Shown piece after piece: positions 44,338-57,290 of a stretch of 64,000 nt of DNA. How positions within the stretch are numbered: position 1 is the stretch's first letter; each line of letters begins with the position of its first letter. The notes below the pieces were generated by a model that did no database searches, was not told the DNA's origin, and saw nothing but the letters and a program-made list of their open reading frames with translations. A program made the translations under genes and the position numbers. The DNA comes from Hofstenia miamia (lineage: Eukaryota > Xenacoelomorpha > Acoela), in contig SCFE01000066.1 of assembly GCA_004352715.1 (NCBI GenBank), positions 244,072-308,071 on the forward strand. The letters are read 5' to 3'.

Positions 44338-45660
44338 CTAATTTTCAATTTAGACATAGGCTGTAACTCAATGTCAAAAATATCTAATGCCAAAGCTATA
44401 GCCAAGAAAAAAATCACTGAATAAAAGTGAATGGTGTGTAAAGTGACAACAAATTATTAGTGGTTGACATAAAGTTAGATCCTGTTCATATAAATTACCA
44501 TATTTACCAGCATGACGATTATATGAACGGACAACAGGAGTTCAGCAACAAGTTTGTTGGTTTCTGGCTGTTCTTCCAAACCTTAATAAAAATTGGCACA
44601 AAAAGCATACAGTACTTAGAACTATGACTAGGTGAGTAAGCAAGCCAGGAATGTCTCTTAAGCTGATTTTCATTGAAATATGTGAGATTTGTCTCATAAA
44701 TTAGCTTAAAATTGGAGATTTTAACAAAGTGTCTTTCACTGAAGAAATATTTCATATTAAATTTTACAATAATACCAACCTATACAAGCTCTACAAGCTT
44801 TATTATAAGGCTTGACTAGAACACGTATGTTTTCCGTGGCTCAAATGGAGTGTTTGGACTCAAACAATGCCAGCTTATTCTTGCTAACTCATCCTAACTT
44901 CATCTAAACGTGGTTTTACCATCATCAAACCTTTCTGTCTTTCAAATCTGTGAGTAATTCCAATTTTCTGCAACCAGAAATTAAAAAAGGCATGTCTGAG
45001 TATATCTCCCAATTAAAAATATACCGTCACAAATAACCTTTAGTAATTATTTTAGCAACTTGCTTTGTGTATGTTACGGGTACGGGTAAAGAATAACTGG
45101 ATCCTGCTCTCTTACGAATAGCATTGTAACTGAGATGGTTTTGAGAAAAAATGATGTTCCTAAATAAGTTCTTTCAGCACTAGAGAGTAAATTTCGTTAT
45201 TACTTAGCAAACAATTTGGTAATTTTAGCAATAATAAACCAGATCTTTTGAACAGATCTGCTGTCAGATTTTCAAATTTATTTATATGGTTTTTACATAT
45301 TCTGTTAACAGATCTGTTAAGCACATTATAAATATAGCTATCCCTGCTCTTGGTAATTCATTTCCTTAGATTCATTTTATTATTGCTATGCATTTTTTAG
45401 GAGTATTTCCTACCTATTGTCCCTATTCAATTGTTACGGGTACGGATAAAGTAAGATTAACCGCGGGCGGTAGCAGTGGTAAATTATGCTACCCGCAAAC
45501 TCATAGTGTATATGTATCAGAGTTGGAACATGTCGGAAATTCTAAAGCCAGGGCCGGTAATTGACCGGCAATAATTAATACCGGCCGGCCGGTTTTGGCC
45601 GGTACAATTTTTTCCATTGTATATTGAATCTATGCAAGTATTTTATATATATTTATATAT
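44338..45660. other. No gene seen; CCGG-rich repeat near 45430-45610
   Basis: AT-rich to about 45060. TTACGGGTACGG words at about 45075 and 45434, and a CAGGGCCGGTAATTGACCGG segment at about 45551, look like the motif-rich ends of degraded hAT-type elements. A TA tract leads to the next transposon. Confidence 0.45.
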
Positions 45661-45670
45661 ATATATATAT

Positions 45671-47044
45671 AGTACTGGCCAAAAGTTTGGGAACAGTAAC
45701 CTGTATAAGGTGTGTTTTATGCTATTTCCTGGAAACTTCGTATAATTCCTGGAATTCCCAATTTTTTCTTAGAATTTACAACACATTCATTTAGCCAATC
45801 AAATTACCACAACCTTAGATTTACACACACTACATTTTCACTGAAAAAGCACTAACATTATAGTTTGAAATATGGTCCGTGGTAGTGAAATATCACCAAC
45901 AAAGCATTCTCAAATTCATAATTGTACGAGGAGGGGTACAATTATCACGCTATAGCTGTTAGAATGGGCGTGTCAGTATCTTCGGTATTCAGAAGTGTTA
46001 CTCGCTATCAACAACTGCAAGCTTTTTAATCTCACAAGCGGTCTGGAAGACCAAAAGTGACAACCCCTATGACTGACCGTCTCATTCACCGTCATGTCGT
46101 CAATCACCCATTCTCTTCATCTTTTGAAGTCAAAGCAAATCTAGGTGCGGTAGTGCAGAATGTATCAACTCGCACCATTAGGCATCAATTGAATACTACC
46201 TTTGACATTCCATCGTGCAAACCGGCAGCCAAACCCCGATTGTCTTCAAAGAACATTTGAGACCGGTTGCGCTTCTGCAGGCAATACCAACACTACACCC
46301 CTGAGATGTGGCATCAAGTAATGTTTAGTGACGAATCCAAGATATGCCAGTTTATATCATACGGCCACACGTTCAACGACCAAGAAACCAAAGATTCAAC
46401 ACACATTACACGCAACAAACTGTCCGCTCAGCAACTTCTGTAATAATTTGGAGTGCTATAACTGCAAATGGGCTTGCTGGTCTGCATTTTGTTCCTCACA
46501 ACGAGACAGTCACAGCCAAGGCCTACCTCAAAATAAGTCAGGAGAAAGTTGCCATGTTTATGCAGCTTTGCGGAACATCTGTACTACAACAAGATGGTGC
46601 TCCTTGCCACAGCGCCAAAGTTGTGAAACAGTGGATTGCATCACAAGACTTTCGGCTGCTTGAGAACTGGCCGGGAAACTCCTCAGACCCCAACGTCATA
46701 GAAAATTGCTGCCATCACATCAGAAACTGTCGGAGGAAGAGTCAATGCACAGCACTCGACGATCTGAAGGAGCAAATTAAAGTGGTAAGGTGCACAAAGA
46801 TTACTGATGATCATTGTAGAAAACTGTCGAGTCAATGTCAAATCACATTGCTGCGTGCTTGGCCAATAATGGCGGACATACAAAATATTAGTGAGTTTAT
46901 CTGAATTAACTATTTACTTTCTACACGGTGTTATCATATTGTTTCTACTTTGTGTTATTATATTGTTTCTACATTGCGTTTTTTAGTGTAAAATACAAAA
47001 ATTTCTAAATTTGGAAAGTGTTCCCAAACTTTTGGCCAGTACTG
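45671..47044 (+). mobile_element. Tc1-like transposon, 1.37 kb
   Basis: The left end AGTACTGGCCAAAAGTTTGG and right end (inward CAGTACTGGCCAAAAGTTTG) are inverted repeats of about 25 bp, continuing GGAACA on both sides. They lie in TA-rich flanks that make the TA duplication ambiguous, and the left end lacks the outer C. The transposase gene inside is frameshifted. Confidence 0.85.
45872..46904 (+). pseudogene. Tc1-like transposase relic
   Basis: The ATG near 45872 starts a short HTH-like segment (MVRGSEIS ...) that soon hits stops. A second frame (46057-46260) carries MTDRLIHRHVV ... STRTIRHQLN, the second HTH and linker. A third (46344-46904) carries the DDE core: VIIWSAITANGLAGLHFV, LQQDGAPCHSAKVVKQWI with the second Asp, and SSDPNVIEN with the Glu retained (usually SPDLNPIENLW). 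The first Asp (VMFSDES near 46320) lies in yet another frame. It is broken by at least two frameshifts, yet the catalytic residues remain, so decay is moderate. It differs from the Tc1-like copy at 13407-15634 in termini and sequence. Confidence 0.85.
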
Positions 47045-47049
47045 TATAT

Positions 47050-49260
47050 ATAAGAGGTTTTCATCTAGAAAATTACACATGGCGATGCAGAAACTTGATA
47101 TTGCAAATACACAAATTTCAAACTATTATAACTTTATTTCTAGCACAACACAGTTTTTATATTTTCTATATATCAATTCTTTGTTTAACTTTAATCAGCT
47201 TTAACTTTTCCGTGAATATAAATTGGGAACATTTCAAGTTGTTTAGTTAGCATATTTTTTTTATAATAGTTAAACTACATAAAGCTAGGCGAGTAGCATT
47301 ATCAATCATTATGTTTCATATTGCTTTGGGATTTGACCTCAGTAAGCATTGAATAATTTATAAGTACACAAATACATATATTTAAAAATTTTTTCGTAAA
47401 AGCCAAACACAATTACTCCTTTAGTAGAATGTGTCATGGCCATTTGTGTTTGAATGTCTTTGAAACTGAAAATCTTTAAAATATATTTTGAACTTCTACT
47501 CCAATATTAGAAAAATAAGCGTTCAAATTAATAGATTTGTATGAGGCCTCTCAAATTTCAAGTGTTAAATCCTATAGATTACACTTTCATTATTATAAAC
47601 AACTTGTGTAAAAACTATTACAAGTTCCATCAAAAACTGAAGTAAAATTACGTTTTCAAAAAGCAGAACAATTCAAATTATAGTAAATTATGGAGAGATT
47701 CCAGAAAGAAAATTTAATTATCATTCTAATTGCAAAACTGTAAACTGCTGAAAGTATAAACATTTTTTTGAATTTAGATTTTCATAGGAATGCCGGCTGC
47801 TGTAAGGCGCTGCTGTACTGGTGATTTGTATCAAATTTTTCTCAGGATTTTTTTGAGCGCCTCTGCGGATTTTTTCCAGATTTGTTTTGTGTGCTATGCT
47901 GGGGACAAAAATTTGTGCAAAAATTGAAAGTGTAGCATACAATTTTTTAATTATTAATATGTTTCCGTTCAATTAATTCAAATCCTGCATAAAATTAAGC
48001 TGAAAGCTAATAGCATAGATTATTTTCTTGTAGTTTAAAATCTATTGGCAATACACAGACAATATATTTCACTTTCTGTTAATATTTCAAATTGTTTATA
48101 TCACAATAGCATTCATTTTCAAAAAACATGATTTGATCTGCCAAGAATAGGTCTGAAATTCCATACTTACAAGTGCAAGTATTTTTAACAATAGAACAGC
48201 GATCACTCCTTGAGAATATATTTGCATCTGATGTTTCAAATGCGAAAATTTTTTAATAGAAAAAATATTTCTTCTAATGGTAAATTCAATAAGATTTCCA
48301 ACATCATTTGAATTACATGTACCTCCTAATATTTTCACTGAATGAATAATGAAGCAAACAAAAAAGGCTTATCATCACGTTTCTAGTGTTAAATTAATAT
48401 TTCAAAAATTGTATTGTAGGGGGCGGGCGAGGTGCACCTGAATGTGATCATGTTGAGAGACAACTATATAGCAAAAATTTATATTCTTTTGTACGAACTA
48501 ACATTATTAGCCATGCATGCGGATCACAGTTTGAGCTTCTTTTTAAAATAGAACGACGAGGGAGTTTTCTTAAAGGTAGAGTTTCCATTGTGTTCAAACA
48601 ATTTCAGAAAAACATTACCGTGTTAAGTGCATATTCAGCATTGGTCTATTGCTAGGGCAGCCAAAATGCAATATGGTCACTTTTTGCTTGGTTAAGTAAT
48701 ATTGCGTGAAACTTCATATAAACGCATTGAAAGACATTCAACATCATTGTTTGTGTTATTTTGCTACAATGAGGAACATTTTGTATTAAACTAACAGTTA
48801 CTTATAGCTTTGTATGTCAAAAATTTAGTTTACCCATTAATCACCTTTCAGTTCTAAGGTCCTTATTAGACTCATTTGCAAGGCTCCCAACAGCTCTAAA
48901 AGGATTGCTTTTTGCTGTTTACAGCTTCTTTAGCTGCTAGCAGTCAGTAGGAAATTTTTGCCGAGATTTAGGTTATAATGTTCTGATAATATATAATATT
49001 TCTTTTTTACTTAGCACAACAGTTTTTTTGTACAATCGCTTAAGAAAGTTTTTGTATTTTGTTACATAAATTCACTTTTTCAAATTGTTAATTTACCTTT
49101 TAGAATTTTAGTGGTTACTTTTTGGTTGCCTTAGCCTATTGTCTAAAATCCAAGAAAATTATTCAACCCTACATAATATCTGGCATTTTATTGGCTTAGA
49201 GGCCCATATTTCCTTGTTAATCTCAACAGTCACAAGTTGCGAATGTAATTGACCATTTTC
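47050..49260. other. No gene seen
   Basis: AT-rich non-coding sequence; short frames have no recognisable domain. Confidence 0.5.
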
Positions 49261-49266
49261 CAATTG

Positions 49267-49267
<1 letters not shown>

Positions 49268-49301
<34 letters not shown>
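49268..49301 (+). repeat. (AT)n microsatellite
   Basis: Seventeen or so AT units. Confidence 0.95.
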
Positions 49302-49304
<3 letters not shown>

Positions 49305-50900
49305 CATATGCGCCGTCGCGAGATGGTCCCGGTCCCTGGAAGGCTGAGTAGCGTAACGAATATTATTTTGTCATAAAAGTGTAAGAAAATGCGTCCTCTT
49401 AAAATTCATCGTGCATGATGGGAATTTGAATATCCTGTGAGACACATAAATCTTCTGTATGAATAATAATCATTTCATCATCTATTAAATAATTAAGATC
49501 ATTGTAAGCAATTTGATTGACCACAGTTTGAATTTTTCCATAGCAGTGACAGACAATCACGTTAATTCAAATTTTCCAAAAAAGCTTTTGTAATATCAAT
49601 AGAAATACGGATTCAATATTTTATGTAAAAACTTAAGGTAGTTGTTTGACACTTGTACAGAGCCTGCTGCCTAAGTATCAATTGCTCGAATGTCAAATAA
49701 TACATATTTGCAAAAAATTTATAATTTTGTATCCATCATCAGTCCATATTGAGTTTGTAAATTTGCTATAAGAAACATTCTCTTTAAAAAGATTATAGGA
49801 CATAAATTATATGCTTAAGTCATTTTTTAAAATTTGCAAAAAAATTTTTTTTATGAATTTTGAATTGCTCACTTAATCCTAAATAAAATTTGATATATTT
49901 TATTTGAGTAGCATATCATGTTTTTATCACTAAACAACAAATTACTGATTAGACTTAAACAGTCTGGGAATTTTTTAACATTTTTCATCATTTGGAAACA
50001 TTTTTAAACATTCATAACTTAAAACTAATAAAGATATCCACAATCTGAAAGCACCACCGGCTAGAATGGTGTTTTTTTCTTTCATTTCTTCAGCCGCGGC
50101 CGAGCACTGTCCAACTGAGCTGTGTCGTTGCACATTACAAGTGATTTTGTAACTAAATTATATATCCCTCTAGTGGCGAACGTTACGACATCATTTATTC
50201 GCAAATATTTTATTGAATTTATAAAAATCTCAATTATGCAATTGCTACATATATCCAAAATACGATCATGAAATATTTGTTGGTTAACCTTAAACAAGCC
50301 AAGCGTCCGTTTTAAAGGCCAAAGAATTTTCTTACAGCCTATTAGCAAATATGAAAATTTTGGAGCCTTGGTAGGTCTTTCCGGAACTATCCTTTAGTAC
50401 AATGCTGAAAATGACTTATTAAACCGTATCTCTGTGCCTGAGGTTGCTGAAAAGATTAACACTTTTTCTTTGAAAATTTCGAATGTTTGAAAAAGATTTA
50501 AATTCTCTCCAAAACTAATGTTCATGTATTTATAAAGTTTTGAGCCCATAGAAACCAAAAAACAACTTGATATGTGCAAAGATATTGAGAACCCATTGAG
50601 GTGTGCCGTACGCAAATTCAGTCAATCCCTGGGCTGTTCAAGGTTATATTTGAAATTTCAATTTCAATTTTCAACACATTAAATATCAGCTCCTACTTGT
50701 CATTCTCAGTTGAATAATATTCTTGCTAATATTTCAACTGGTAGTAAAAGTAAATACATACCTAGTATTTGAAATTTGGCAAAACGTTTGATAATAATTA
50801 ATGGCTAAACATGATCCACTAGTTATCTAGCTGTAAATCATGCACCTATCGTTTTTCACTATAGTCATTAACCAGTATATGCGTATTAAAATGCATATAT
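49302..50900. other. No gene seen
   Basis: AT-rich. Near 50085-50130 the minus strand reads ACAGCTCAGTTGGACAGTGC, resembling a pol III box A, but no box B follows, so neither tRNA nor SINE is called. Confidence 0.4.
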
Positions 50901-50908
50901 ATGCGGTA

Positions 50909-51924
50909 TATATATATATATATGNNNNNNNNNNNNNNNNNNNNNNNNNNNNNNNNNNNNNNNNNNNNNNNNNNNNNNNNNNNNNNNNNNNNNNNNNNNN
51001 NNNNNNNNNNNNNNNNNNNNNNNNNNNNNNNNNNNNNNNNNNNNNNNNNNNNNNNNNNNNNNNNNNNNNNNNNNNNNNNNNNNNNNNNNNNNNNNNNNNN
51101 NNNNNNNNNNNNNNNNNNNNNNNNNNNNNNNNNNNNNNNNNNNNNNNNNNNNNNNNNNNNNNNNNNNNNNNNNNNNNNNNNNNNNNNNNNNNNNNNNNNN
51201 NNNNNNNNNNNNNNNNNNNNNNNNNNNNNNNNNNNNNNNNNNNNNNNNNNNNNNNNNNNNNNNNNNNNNNNNNNNNNNNNNNNNNNNNNNNNNNNNNNNN
51301 NNNNNNNNNNNNNNNNNNNNNNNNNNNNNNNNNNNNNNNNNNNNNNNNNNNNNNNNNNNNNNNNNNNNNNNNNNNNNNNNNNNNNNNNNNNNNNNNNNNN
51401 NNNNNNNNNNNNNNNNNNNNNNNNNNNNNNNNNNNNNNNNNNNNNNNNNNNNNNNNNNNNNNNNNNNNNNNNNNNNNNNNNNNNNNNNNNNNNNNNNNNN
51501 NNNNNNNNNNNNNNNNNNNNNNNNNNNNNNNNNNNNNNNNNNNNNNNNNNNNNNNNNNNNNNNNNNNNNNNNNNNNNNNNNNNNNNNNNNNNNNNNNNNN
51601 NNNNNNNNNNNNNNNNNNNNNNNNNNNNNNNNNNNNNNNNNNNNNNNNNNNNNNNNNNNNNNNNNNNNNNNNNNNNNNNNNNNNNNNNNNNNNNNNNNNN
51701 NNNNNNNNNNNNNNNNNNNNNNNNNNNNNNNNNNNNNNNNNNNNNNNNNNNNNNNNNNNNNNNNNNNNNNNNNNNNNNNNNNNNNNNNNNNNNNNNNNNN
51801 NNNNNNNNNNNNNNNNNNNNNNNNNNNNNNNNNNNNNNNNNNNNNNNNNNNNNNNNNNNNNNNNNNNNNNNNNNNNNNNNNNNNNNNNNNNNNNNNNNNN
51901 NNNNNNNNNNNNNNNNNNNNNNNN
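50909..51924. other. TA tract and 1000-N assembly gap
   Basis: TA repeat into a round-number gap (50925-51924). Frames across it are artefacts. Confidence 0.99.
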
Positions 51925-53325
51925 AGTCTAACCGTAGCCTTATAGTGTATGACAATTTTCATTGTAATAGTGTTTTTTCGGTGAGATTTGTTTTCGCTGA
52001 AATTTGCTGTAGCCCTTCCCATTAATGAAGAAATTTACTTAAAATCAAAACTTAATTTAAACCAAAAGTTTATAGATTTGCTTAATTATACGATTATATT
52101 TTGTTATTTTTTAGTATAAGATAATTATTATTAAATGACTTCGTGGTTTTATATGCTATATTCCTTAAAAATATGCCGCGTGCTATCGTGTGTTACCGCG
52201 TGCTACAAATATGCTGAATTATGACAAGTTATCGGTCTATATCGATTATATTTTAAATTTTTTGAGTATTTTATTGTATTTCCTATCGTTCTTGACCCTA
52301 AATTAGTGTTTACTTTGTCCGCATGTTACGCGTGCTCTGCGTGCCGCTATTCTATAAGTTCGCCGGTTGATTAAAAGCTCTTAATTTTTTATAATTAATT
52401 TAGCTAATTCAGTCTTAATACTTTTAACTATTTTCCAATTTTTACTTAGTCAGTATTTCTGTTTATTCTAAGTGACACAGTTCTGTTGTACATATTTTAT
52501 CTGATATCTGTATCTTGTTTAGTTACATTTTTACGAATTTTCAATTACTCAGTAGCGTCTTTTTTTAGCTGTACAATTTAGAATCAAGTTTCAGTTGCAC
52601 TATCTTATTTTATATTTATTAAATTATTTAAAATAGATGCAAGCTTAAACAACTTAGACGTTTGGGATATTTTTCCGCGGAATTTCCAGCGTCACATTTG
52701 ATTTTGCAAACCAAGCGCAACTTTCACATTAGGTTAAATTTGTAGGAGTTTTATTCACTTGCACTATCAGCATACTTTGCATGTAGTGATTTTAGCAAGA
52801 ATACATGTTAAAGCTAATTCAAATATATTTATATGTAATGGTTATCATTCCAAGTGAATGCCTGGCTGCGAATAGTGGAATAAACTTTATAAATGAATGA
52901 ATGAATGATTATTCTTAATCTTTTTTGAATTATACTTTAAACACCCTTAAAAGTTATTAAAGTAATCGAAGTTGCAATTAAATTCAAAGAATCCTCAATA
53001 AATAACTTTTGAGTAGCATAGGCGTGTGAGTCAAGAACTGAGCCACGATTCTTATTTTAGAAATCTTATTGTACACATCAGTTAAACAATGAATCCTTCA
53101 TTTACTATCTCGTGACCAGAATAGACCCAGGAAACAACAATGGCTCACTGCTGGCACCCATGGCCAACAATGGCCACTCATTTGCCAACCATAACCAACA
53201 AAAAACGTTTCAAAATCTTAAAATTCCCCAATTTTACAGAGAAATTATTATATTATTGTATATAACATAAGCATTATAATTATGACTGATCAAATTTAAT
53301 TTTCATAACAAATGAATTTACTTAA
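51925..53325. other. No gene seen
   Basis: AT-rich. ATGGCCAAC/TGGCCA words near 53140-53200, and again near 54180-54290, hint at an undefined dispersed repeat. Confidence 0.45.
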
Positions 53326-53329
53326 CCTT

Positions 53330-53880
53330 TAGTAGTTGATATTGATAGAACAATTTAGTATGCCAGCTCTTGTTTTTATATGAATTTAATAATTTATAAT
53401 TTTGTCTCGAGCAAGGTGTTCTATCTTAAGTATAATATGCTATAAACTTTAGTAGTTGTATCCTTAGAACAATTTAGTATGCCAGCTCTTGTTTTTATGA
53501 GCACTTTATAATGAATTCAATTGTTTCTAGCAAGGTGTTCTATCTTAAGTATAATATGCTATAAACAGTTTCAACTGTATCCTTAACCAGGAGCATATAG
53601 AGGTATTTCTAAAAGGCTGAGGCCCAATTCTGGTTGTAGAAAGGTGTTCCATTTTAAGTATAATATGCTATACACAGTTTCAACCAGAGATGGAATCGGA
53701 TCAAACATTTTAGGATCCGGATTCGATCCGATTAGAACTTTAGTTTTCGGTCTGAATATAGATAAGTATTTTAACAATAAATAAACATTAACTTAAAATA
53801 ATTCTATCTCTGGTTTCAACTGCATCCTTACCCAGTCGCGTACCGAGGTATTTCTAAAAAGGCGAGGCTCCAATTTTTAT
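53330..53880 (+). repeat. Tandem repeat of about 109-119 bp, three units and a fourth part, split by a hAT MITE
   Basis: The anchor AAGGTGTTCTATCTTAAGTA recurs at 53413, 53532 and 53641 (the last with changes). AGAACAATTTAGTATGCCAG recurs at 53347 and 53466. A further partial unit (CATCCTTACCCAG ... GAGGTATTTCTAAAA) follows after the MITE at 53813. Units have diverged, so the array is older than the insertion. Confidence 0.8.
53685..53812. mobile_element. 128-bp hAT MITE
   Basis: Ends are CAGAGATGGAATCGGATC and, inward from the right, CAGAGATAGAATTATTTT. A perfect 8-bp duplication GTTTCAAC lies at 53677-53684 and 53813-53820. Ends and interior resemble the 1319-bp element at 57291-58609, of which it seems a deletion derivative. 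Confidence 0.88.
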
Positions 53881-54594
53881 CAGAGACATATATAGGCCTA
53901 GGTAGTTTTTTCACCCTCTTAGCATAATGCCGCGCTCACCTGTGCATAAATGATAAATAAACCAAAAAGACAGACGGAGTTAATAATACATGAAATACTA
54001 CTTTTTTGCACTTTATGTCAAACAAAAAGACTGTTCATCGAAATATCGATCAGATTATATGAGAATGAGTTGAAATTGGGCAGTCCAAAGAAGGGAAGGA
54101 GCAAGGCACCCTAAATACGACCTTGTCCCTTACTCAATCAAATTATACCAAGTTGCGAATTACAAATCATAATATAACATTGGCCATAATCAGTAAACTG
54201 TTGGTGGAAAACATGCAATATTTGTAACCACTGATGCCATCAGTGGCCCATTTGTCGACAATTAGCGGCATCAGTAGCACTTTTATTAATCAATAACCAA
54301 TGAGCAGATGTTGCAAATAAAAGTCACTAATTTATTTTGATTCCTAGTACGTTTTAATATAATAAAAGAAATTGAGAAAATATTCAAAACTGATCGAAGG
54401 CTAAAAATAAGAAATTTATTCTTAAGAAACTTTGATGCATCTTGTTGCTGTGGAACAAGGCACTTACAATTTTCAATTATGAGAACCTATGTGAAAATCA
54501 AATAAAAAATATGTATTAGAAACTTTTAAAATGAGGTTAATTGAAAAAAATCTTTGAGAGCTGTAATACTTTGTTAAGCATCCCAGCTCCTTTT

Positions 54595-54646
<52 letters not shown>

Positions 54647-55850
54647 ATTATATATAGTATATAGCATATATATATATGCAAATTAAAATCTTCTGCATGA
54701 CCGGGTTCTATTTTTCGTTAATAAAAAATATACCATTGTACTTTATATACTTGCTTGCAACTTTCGTAAACGCATTTCTCGAAAGAACTGTATTTGAAAG
54801 AACTAATCTTGGCACATATTTTTAAATAGTGAATTATAATTATTTTTAACAAGCGCTGTTTTTGTGCTTCCTACAGATGGTTTCAGAATAATGTGCTGTT
54901 AAGAATGATATACTGCAGATTTACACACAAATTTGAATATTGGTTAATAAAAAATGAAAAAGGCATGTAAACTGAAACTGCTTTTACTAATTTCTTTGCA
55001 TTATCACAATTGCAGTAATATCCAGATATCCATGAAACGCTTTTTTTAAATGTACAAATAACTTTAAAAAAGTATTATCGAAAAACTTTCTTCGCTTACA
55101 GTTTAAGATAGCAAGTGGGGACAGTAATTCAATAACTTCCATTTTGAAAACGGTATTGACGAGCGCAGAAATTTCTTATAAAGAATTCTCCGACTTTTGA
55201 TTTTGGGCACGGATGCCTCAATGGGTTTGGGATGTTTATGTACATATAAAGAAACTGTTAAAATTTGTTGTTGATCACATGGGCTTTAAACGTTTTTACC
55301 TGAGCATTAGGCATTGATATTGGGAGAATTTCCATTTTTTAAGAAAATCATACAAATTAGTACATTTCCAACATTACATTCATACTCGTTCATTTCCATT
55401 CCTAATGAGTTCCAAATTTGCTATTGGGCTTGGAGAAAAATTTTCATAATTATTGAAAAACGGTTTGTGCATTTAAAAGAACATCAGGTTTTTAAGTCAA
55501 ATATTTCGGCTAAAATTTTTTCTCAAAATGTAAACAAATGTTGCCAACTTGTTGCAACTTCATTTAGTTACATCTAAATTTCCTTAATAATTATAGATTA
55601 TAAATTTCCAATTTCATTTCTGGTAGTTCTAACTTTAAAATAAAACCCTAACTTTCAATTGTTTTTTGTTCATCTTGCATCAGTTATTTATAGGTTTACT
55701 TTTTGTACTTTTGTAAGCATATTTCAATGAATTCAAAGCTTGTTATTTTGTGATTTGAATAAATGAACTTATTTTTATAACATTATGCGAAAACAAGCAG
55801 CTTCATCCAATATATCCCCAATAAACCCGAATAATTATGGATCAAATTTT
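53881..55850. other. No gene seen; (TA)n at about 54598-54645
   Basis: AT-rich sequence with one long TA tract. No supported gene. Confidence 0.5.
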
Positions 55851-55857
55851 GGATAGC

Positions 55858-56730
55858 AGGTGATTCTACCCACAGGTATGTTCTTCAAATCGAGTCGCAC
55901 CTGGGAAAAGAGAGAGACCGAATCCGTGTGGGCTCTGTAGGTGGAGATGTGGTTCTGCGACTTGTGAAATCTTACTCTGGAAATGGGTGCAATATTGTCA
56001 CTGACATTTTTTTTACTTCTTTGTCACTTGCTAGAAGGCTGGAGGAAGATAAGATGAGTTTACTCGGTAAGATGCAAAAAAACAAGCGGGAACTACCTCC
56101 TGAAAATGTCAAAAGTACTCGTCGAAGTTTGCGTTCAATAATGACGCCGGCTTGTATCACATGTTCCACGACGAAACAAAAACGTGCTATTATTTCTTCG
56201 GGAAAGCAGACAGATACTGTAGGTGAGTCTTCATATTGAAAATCACTGATTATTCTTGAGTACAATGAATTGAAAGCAGGAGTGGATGCAATAGATCAGA
56301 TGTTGCGTCACCACACAAAAAGGATTGGTACACACTGATGGCGCCTTGGCGTATTTTGTAATGTGCTTGATATTTCGGCTCTGAATGCTTACATTCTTTA
56401 GAAGAATATTTCAAACCAACCAGCGTTATCCAGATTTTCTTTCATCTATGATCTTGCAATGACCTTGATTTCTGATTTTCAACGATAAGGAGCTAGCAGG
56501 ACTACCATTTATCCCACAACCGAAAGGGCATTTCACATGTCAGGAATAATGTGTCATCCTGCTTCAGACATCGCGAACAAAATAAACAATTGTCAATTTT
56601 GTGATATTTCAAAGCGCAATAAGACGAACTTGAAATGATTCAAGTGCACCAAGTGGGTTCGTGGTACTCATACTGCTGATTTGAAGTTGTGCATCAGCTG
56701 CTTCATACAAAATAAGAACTAGTTCTTGTG
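55858..56730 (+). pseudogene. piggyBac transposase relic
   Basis: The first frame (about 55870-56240) carries VVLRLVKSYSGNGCNIVTDIFFTS (catalytic Asp of the usual DNFFTS) and KMQKNKRELPPE (the GTxRxNKRELP block). After a frame change come AGVDAIDQMLRHH (third catalytic Asp region) and a W-R-LGVFCNVLDISALNAY block (56280-56400). Near 56600-56710 a Cys-rich C-terminal domain remains (KCTKWVRGTHTADLKLCISC), as in piggyBac proteins. Several stops and the lack of the N-terminal half make it dead. No TTAA-flanked ends were found. It is not obviously the source of the short element at 13369-16186. Confidence 0.85.
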
Positions 56731-57282
56731 ATGAAAACGACGTTCATTTTGAAGAAATAATATTTTGGAAAACAGTGATTTTTCTTGTAGGTAAACCATA
56801 ATGTTAAAAAATGTAATAGTATTATTTATAATGATATAGTGTGCTTATATTATACACCTAACGCTCAAAATACGGAATGTTTATTTGAATTATGTAAAAA
56901 AATTTTGGCAACTTGAATAATTCAGCTACTAAAAAATAAGAAAACTTTTATAATCAGGCTAAACTATTATCATAAGACTAATTGAAATAAACAAGTGAAA
57001 TCAGTGTTGAGGTTATTACACAAATTGCATTAAATTTATTTAGGCCGATACATTATGAATTCATAGTATCCTTTAGATTTTATTGGTTTTATATCTATTT
57101 TAGGTCTATTTGATGTCAATAAATATAATCAATTTCAAATGTCCTTCAGAACCAATCTAGTTATTCTACAAAACCCAAAGCCAATTACGATAAAGCTGCC
57201 TGGTTGACCATTATGAGGTCAATTGACCTCGTTGTACGCAGATGTATATCTTATTTTTGTACGTTCTAGAGTTAAGTTTGCA
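56731..57282. other. No gene seen
   Basis: AT-rich non-coding sequence. Confidence 0.5.
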
Positions 57283-57290
57283 TGTACAAT

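Noticed and set aside
50080-50135. Minus-strand box A-like CAGCTCAGTTGG
   Set aside because: No box B at the right distance and no cloverleaf.
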